NCBI RefSeq assembly: GCF_954871325.1
Contig: NC_088778.1
Coordinates: 6,357,743 to 6,421,742 of the forward strand
DNA from: Gordionus sp. m RMFG-2023
Lineage: Eukaryota; Nematomorpha; Gordioida; Chordodea; Parachordodidae
Reading direction: 5' to 3'
DNA length: 64,000 bases
Positions within the stretch are counted from its first letter, which is position 1, and each line of letters opens with the position of its first letter. The notes beneath the pieces are model-generated. The model had not been told where the DNA came from. It did no database searches and was given only the letters and a program-made list of their open reading frames with translations. A program made the translations under genes and the position numbers. Shown in pieces: positions 59,846 to 64,000 of the stretch.

Positions 59846-62456
59846 ACAACAAGGAATTAATAAAAGGGTAGAACTGAATGTTGTTGAGGACAATTTTAAC
59901 AAAGAAATAAAGATTATTTTGAATAGATATAAGGAAGTCTTTAAAGAAGAATTAGGGACTCTTAGAGATTTTGAAGTAGATATACGATTAGAACAAGGTT
60001 ATCGACCTAAATATTGCAGCACAAGAAGATTGCCGTTTTCGTGGATAGAAGATATAAATAAGGAATTAGACAAATGGTTAAAAGAAGGAATTATATAACC
60101 AATAGTGCATAGTGTTATGGGCAACACCGTTAGTTCCTATAAGAAAACCGACAACAGTTTAAGACTGTGTATAGACTATAGAGTATCAGTTAACCCGTGG
60201 GTAATTAACGAATGATATCCATTACCTAGAATAGAACAATTGCTGGCTAATTTAAGAGGAGCAACAATTTTTTCAAAAATAGATTTTTCGAATGCTTACT
60301 TACAAATAAAGGTAAGTGAGAGAACAAGTAAGATATTAACGATTACAACTCATAGAGGATTATTTGCTTTTTGTCGTTTACCATTTGGTTTGAAAGTATC
60401 AGCTCCAATATTTCAAAGAACGATGGCGGCATTATTTCAAGGAATAAAGGGAATAATGTATTATTTAGACGATGTTTTGATATCTGGTAGAACAGAAGAA
60501 GAACACAATGCTAGGTTAGTTAAAGTGTTAGATATTATATTAGAAAATGGTTTAAAAGCTAATATTAATAAAAGTGTTTTTGGAACAAGAAATATAAAGT
60601 ATTTAGGACATATTATAAAGGGAGATGAAATTAAGCCAATTGCAAAGAATATAGATAAGATAATGAATATGAGAGCCCCAAATAATAAAACGGAAGTACA
60701 GGCGTTTTTGGGAGCAACGAATTATTATCATCGGTTTGTTAAAGATTTTGCAGAAATCGCCTCACCGTTGTATGATTTATTAAAGAAAAATAAAAAGTTT
60801 AAATGGGGAGAAACACAAGAGAAAAGTTTCGAAACATTGAAGATTAAGATGGTAGAGAAACCGATTTTAAATTGTTTTAATGAGAAATTGGATATTATAT
60901 TAGCGGTTGATGCATCTAATGAAGGTATAGGAGGAGTTTTATTACAGATGACTGATAGGGTTGAGAAACCGATTTTATTTTTATCGAGACGGTTTAGTAG
61001 CACTGAGAAAAATTACTCCACGATCGAGAGAGAGGCTCTGGCTGTGAAATTCGGGCTAGAGAAGTGCAAAGAATATCTGATAGGAAGAAGGTTTATTTTA
61101 TATACGGATCATAAGCTGTTGGTAGATTTATTCAAAAAAGAAAATAAAGAACTTATGATGTCACCAAGACTACAGAGATGGTTAATTTTAGTTGGTAATT
61201 TCGATTTTGAAATAAGATTCAGAGCAGGTAAACAAAATTGTTTACCAGACATATTATCGAGATTGTTTAAAAAAGACAGTACAAACAAGGATACAGTAAT
61301 CAATAGTTTGGAATATATAGAAGAGGAGGAAATGTTAAATAGTAAAGTTATAAGAGCTTTGAAGATAGATACAAGAGAAGAACCGATAACGTTTGAAAGA
61401 ATAGAGGAAATATCCCAAAAAGATGAAGAATTAATAAGAATTAGAACTTGTTTGAAAGGAGAGGCAGAATGGAAAGGTGAAGACAAAACTTTTAAAAATA
61501 TAAGGAATGAATTAAATATAGAAGACAATTGTTTATTGAGAGGATATCGATTAGTGATACCGATTAAGTTAAGAAAAGATACATTAGCCGTATTACATTC
61601 AGGACATCAAGGCATAGAAAGAATGAAGAATAAAGCAAGAGAATATATTTGGTGGCCTAAGATGAATAGTGAAATTGAAGAATTAGCTAGAAGCTGCGAG
61701 ACATGTAACATGTGGGCTAATGTACCACCAAGGAATAAAGCAGATAAATGGCCAGAAACGGACACTCCATATAAAAGAATACATGTAGATTTTTTAGAAT
61801 ATGAAAAAAGAAGATATTTTATTATGGTAGATGCTGGATCGAAATGGATAGATTGTCAACAGGTTTCGGGTTTAACGACGAAGATAGCGTTGACTAAAAT
61901 AAAAGATTTTGCAGGTAAATATGGATTAATGGAAACTTTAGTTTCGGGTGGAGGCCCAGCATTTAAAGGTAGAGTTTTTAATCAATTTTGTGATAGGTGG
62001 AATATTAAACATTTAGTATCGCCACCACATTACCCGAGAAGTAATGGGCAGGCCGAGAGAATGGTAGCTATTGTTAAAAGCTGGCTAAAAAAAGAAAAAT
62101 GTGGAGAGGGAAAATGGTGGTTGTTATTATTAGCATATAACAATACTAAAACAAGCAAAGGAAATTCACCATCAGAAATGTTTTTAGGTAGAAAGACAAG
62201 AACGGAATTAGATTTTTTGAAAGAAAGAATAAAGCAAAATGAGGATACATATGATGATAAATTTAAAGTTGGAAGTCTAGTATGGATTCTACTGTTTGAG
62301 GGTCCAGTTAAATGGGGGAAGGGTATAATAAGTAAGAATATAGGAAAAAAGAAAATAGAAGTAGAGATTGAAGGGCAAGAAGGCACTTTTACTAGACACG
62401 TAAAACAAGTAAGACTGAGAAGCTTAGCGCAAGTAAAAGATATGGGAGATAATTAG
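59814..62456 (+). pseudogene. Pol: reverse transcriptase, RNase H and integrase, broken
   Basis: One reading frame, +1 relative to gag, interrupted by TAA at 60096-60098 and TGA at 60213-60215, both in the N-terminal part of the reverse transcriptase. After the second stop it is open for 738 codons. Reverse transcriptase: FSKIDFSNAYLQIKV, LPFGL and the YLDD active site at 60462-60473. RNase H: LAVDASNEGIGGVL, the ST.EREALAV block and YTDHK. Integrase: an HHCC zinc module (HSGHQGIERMKNK ... CETCNMW), then the core with Asp at 61788 and Glu at 62055 (NGQAER). The second catalytic Asp is Gly (VSGGGPAF, codon 61947-61949), exactly 35 residues before the Glu. The domain order and motifs are those of Ty3/gypsy. 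The frame opens only at 59796, overlapping the upstream frame by about 50 nt, which would allow a +1 shift. Confidence 0.92.
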
Positions 62457-62990
62457 AAGAAATAAATTGATGATAGACATTATTATGAGAATCATATTGA
62501 TGATATACTTAATTATGAGAATCAATTGTTAAAGAGATAAATTGTGGATGGACATAATTATGAGAATCATATTGATGATAGACAAAATGATGAGAATCAT
62601 AATTTATCAGGGGATACAATTAAAAGAAATAAATTGATGATAGACATTATTATGAGAATCATATTGATGATATACTTAATTATGAGAATCAATTGTTAAA
62701 GAGATAAATTGAGGATAGACATAATTAGGAGAATCATATTGATGATAGACATAATGATGAGAATCATAATTTATCAGGGGATACAAGTAAAAGAAGATAA
62801 ATTGATGATAGACCTAATTTGAGAATCATATCGTTAGATGAAAGAAAATTGATGATAGACATAATTAGGAGAATCATAATTTCAAGAGATCAATGAGGAG
62901 AATAATCATTCTCGAGGAAATAAATTTAATGATAGACCTAATTATGAGGGTTTAAACGGTGAAGATATTATAAGGTGATTAGTAGATTAT
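62457..62990 (+). repeat. Repetitive spacer between integrase and the last ORF
   Basis: AT-rich imperfect repeats of ATTGATGATAGACATAATTA and TGAGAATCAT, organised in a larger unit of about 180 bp seen at 62457 and 62634. Stops occur in all frames, so it is non-coding. Confidence 0.85.
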
Positions 62991-63033
62991 TAGAATATCA
63001 GGAAAGATATATATTTTTACAGAAATTTTATAG

Positions 63034-63348
63034 ATGGCATCATATGTCCGAGTAAGAAACAAGATTATCAAGATGGAAATCAGGGAAGCAGATGGATCGG
63101 CCGAATCCAACAGATGGAACGAAGCAGCAAGGGTAGAAGCGCAACAAAGATACGGAGAGTTACTACAGGAAACACCCAGAAGACAAAGGATAGAACGAGT
63201 GGAGCCATATTGGGTTCGGAAGAGTCGATTCGCATGTTGGGCATGCGGGGGAATGCATAAATTAAGGTTTTGTCCGACGACAATGAACGGTTCAGAGTTG
63301 GAAGTGCGAGAAGGTGGGGCACTAACGAAGGAAGCCTTGGAAAGATAA
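63034..63348 (+). CDS. Accessory ORF before the 3' LTR, variant zinc knuckle
   Basis: A 104-codon ORF starting MASYVRVRNK, placed after integrase and just before the polypurine tract. It is less AT-rich than the rest of the element. It is basic and hydrophilic with no membrane segment, so it is not a typical envelope protein. Near the C-terminus CWACGGMHKLRFC gives C-x2-C-x3-H-x4-C, one residue short of a standard nucleocapsid knuckle. The sequence TTTTTACAGAAATTTTATAG immediately before the ATG resembles a splice acceptor, which could be used with the leader donor at 57997 to make a spliced mRNA. Function unknown; it might be a displaced nucleocapsid-like protein. Confidence 0.65.
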   Translation: MASYVRVRNKIIKMEIREADGSAESNRWNEAARVEAQQRYGELLQETPRRQRIERVEPYWVRKSRFACWACGGMHKLRFCPTTMNGSELEVREGGALTKEALER

Positions 63349-63367
63349 TCTTAAAGGGTGGAGGTAT
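63349..63367 (+). other. Polypurine tract candidate
   Basis: AAAGGGTGGAGG lies directly upstream of the 3' LTR, the usual place for plus-strand priming. Confidence 0.65.
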
Positions 63368-63733
63368 TGTATGCAAATATATATTTAGTTGAGCCCTTCT
63401 TAATTGGGTGGTATTCAAATTTATATAAACGAACTTTCATCGTATGCAAATAAATATAATTATTTTAAAAATGTCTATGAATATGAATATTTTAGATTAT
63501 AGTTGAAAAAGAAATATATAATTTTTCATTACTTATTTCTATTATGAATTTTTACGAAATTATAATTTTTTTGGTATATTAAAAGTGGAATAAAATAAAA
63601 AGATTTGAAATAAAAGAGAATCATTTTTGGGTATTCAGTAAGATTACCAAATTCAATAATTTATATATATTGCATTATGTTCAGTCTCTCCCACTAGCCT
63701 CAGCAATATAAATATCAATCCCATATTGGTACA
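63368..63733 (+). repeat. 3' LTR
   Basis: 366 bp, the same length as the 5' LTR. About four substitutions were seen by eye (near 63429, 63537, 63540 and 63681). Confidence 0.95.
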
Positions 63734-63738
63734 GTGTT

Positions 63739-63945
63739 GTTTAAAGGCTTGTTTTGAGCCGATTTTTAAAAACGGCTAACTCAATATTTTATCCAGAAAA
63801 ATATTACGTAAGTCTGAAGATTCTGCTCATAGAAGGAACAAAGGTCTAGACATATAATATCGAAATCTCGAGGCTTAGTCAATATTTTTCTGGCTTGAGT
63901 TAGCCGTTTTTAAAAATCGGTTCAAAACAAGCCGTTTAACAACAC
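63739..63945. mobile_element. Foldback MITE family A, main part of the split copy
   Basis: The full body and right end of the copy whose left tip precedes the retrotransposon. The arms CGATTTTTAAAAACGGCTAA and TTAGCCGTTTTTAAAAATCG are almost perfect inverted repeats, so it is one of the younger copies. Confidence 0.88.
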
Positions 63946-64000
63946 TACAAAAAAAGGTTATGTAAGAGTCCTGCAAACGCAAAAGAGAATTAATAATCTA

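Larger units (their letters stand above)
57585..63733 (+). mobile_element. Ty3/gypsy LTR retrotransposon, full length, young
   Basis: About 6.15 kb with 366-bp direct LTRs (TG...CA) that differ at about four positions by eye, so insertion is recent. The 5-bp target duplication is GTGTT (57580-57584 and 63734-63738). The order gag-like, protease-like, reverse transcriptase, RNase H, integrase is that of Ty3/gypsy (Metaviridae), not Ty1/copia. The extra TGT before the 5' LTR (57585-57587) may be a slippage duplication. Pol is interrupted by stops and the integrase lacks a catalytic Asp, so this copy is probably not autonomous. Confidence 0.95.
57580..63945. mobile_element. Foldback MITE family A split by a retrotransposon
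   Basis: TA-GTGTT (57578-57584) is the left tip of a family-A MITE. The rest of the MITE resumes at 63734 as GTGTTGTTTAAAGGCTTG and ends GCCGTTTAACAACAC, followed by TA (63946-63947). The LTR element sits after the fifth base of the MITE, with GTGTT duplicated on both sides. Confidence 0.85.

Overview
The window is nuclear DNA of an invertebrate animal. It is very AT-rich (about three quarters A+T by eye), gene-sparse and crowded with small DNA transposons. Introns are GT-AG with AT-rich interiors. The two cellular genes encode animal-type transcription factors, one with C2H2 zinc fingers and one of the GATA type. I cannot assign a phylum from sequence alone. All splice models below were made by hand, from reading-phase continuity and donor/acceptor sequence.

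Layout. 1-9.3 kb: no cellular gene; a decayed Ty3/gypsy reverse-transcriptase relic (about 1.8 kb), a 27-bp tandem array and many MITE copies. About 9.36-25.34 kb: a plus-strand C2H2 zinc-finger gene of six well-joined coding exons, plus a possible seventh at the 5' end (about 1,525-1,555 residues). It has two finger pairs on separate exons, a CtBP-type PTDLS motif and two AT-hook-like basic motifs. 25.4-46.5 kb: a gene desert of MITEs, hAT-type non-autonomous elements, microsatellites and AT-rich DNA. 46.57-55.76 kb: a plus-strand GATA-factor gene of at least four coding exons, with a divergent N-terminal finger, a canonical C-terminal finger and a transposon-filled intron of about 5.4 kb. 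57.58-63.95 kb: a young Ty3/gypsy LTR retrotransposon, with 366-bp LTRs that differ at only about four positions, inserted in the tip of a foldback MITE.

The retrotransposon is unusual. Its gag-like ORF is short, has an N-terminal hydrophobic segment and three CCHC knuckles, and ends in TGA-CTA, a known leaky-stop context. In the same frame follow an Asn/Phe/Asp-rich array of 78-bp repeats and a degenerate protease-like region. Pol lies in the +1 frame and carries two internal stops and a lost integrase Asp. A further ORF with a variant zinc knuckle lies just before the 3' LTR; the 5' leader has a consensus splice donor and the ORF has an acceptor-like sequence at its ATG.

The two transcription-factor genes show no sign of acting together. 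Most of the remaining DNA is explained by several non-autonomous transposon families that can be defined here from terminal inverted repeats and perfect 8-bp or TA target duplications.
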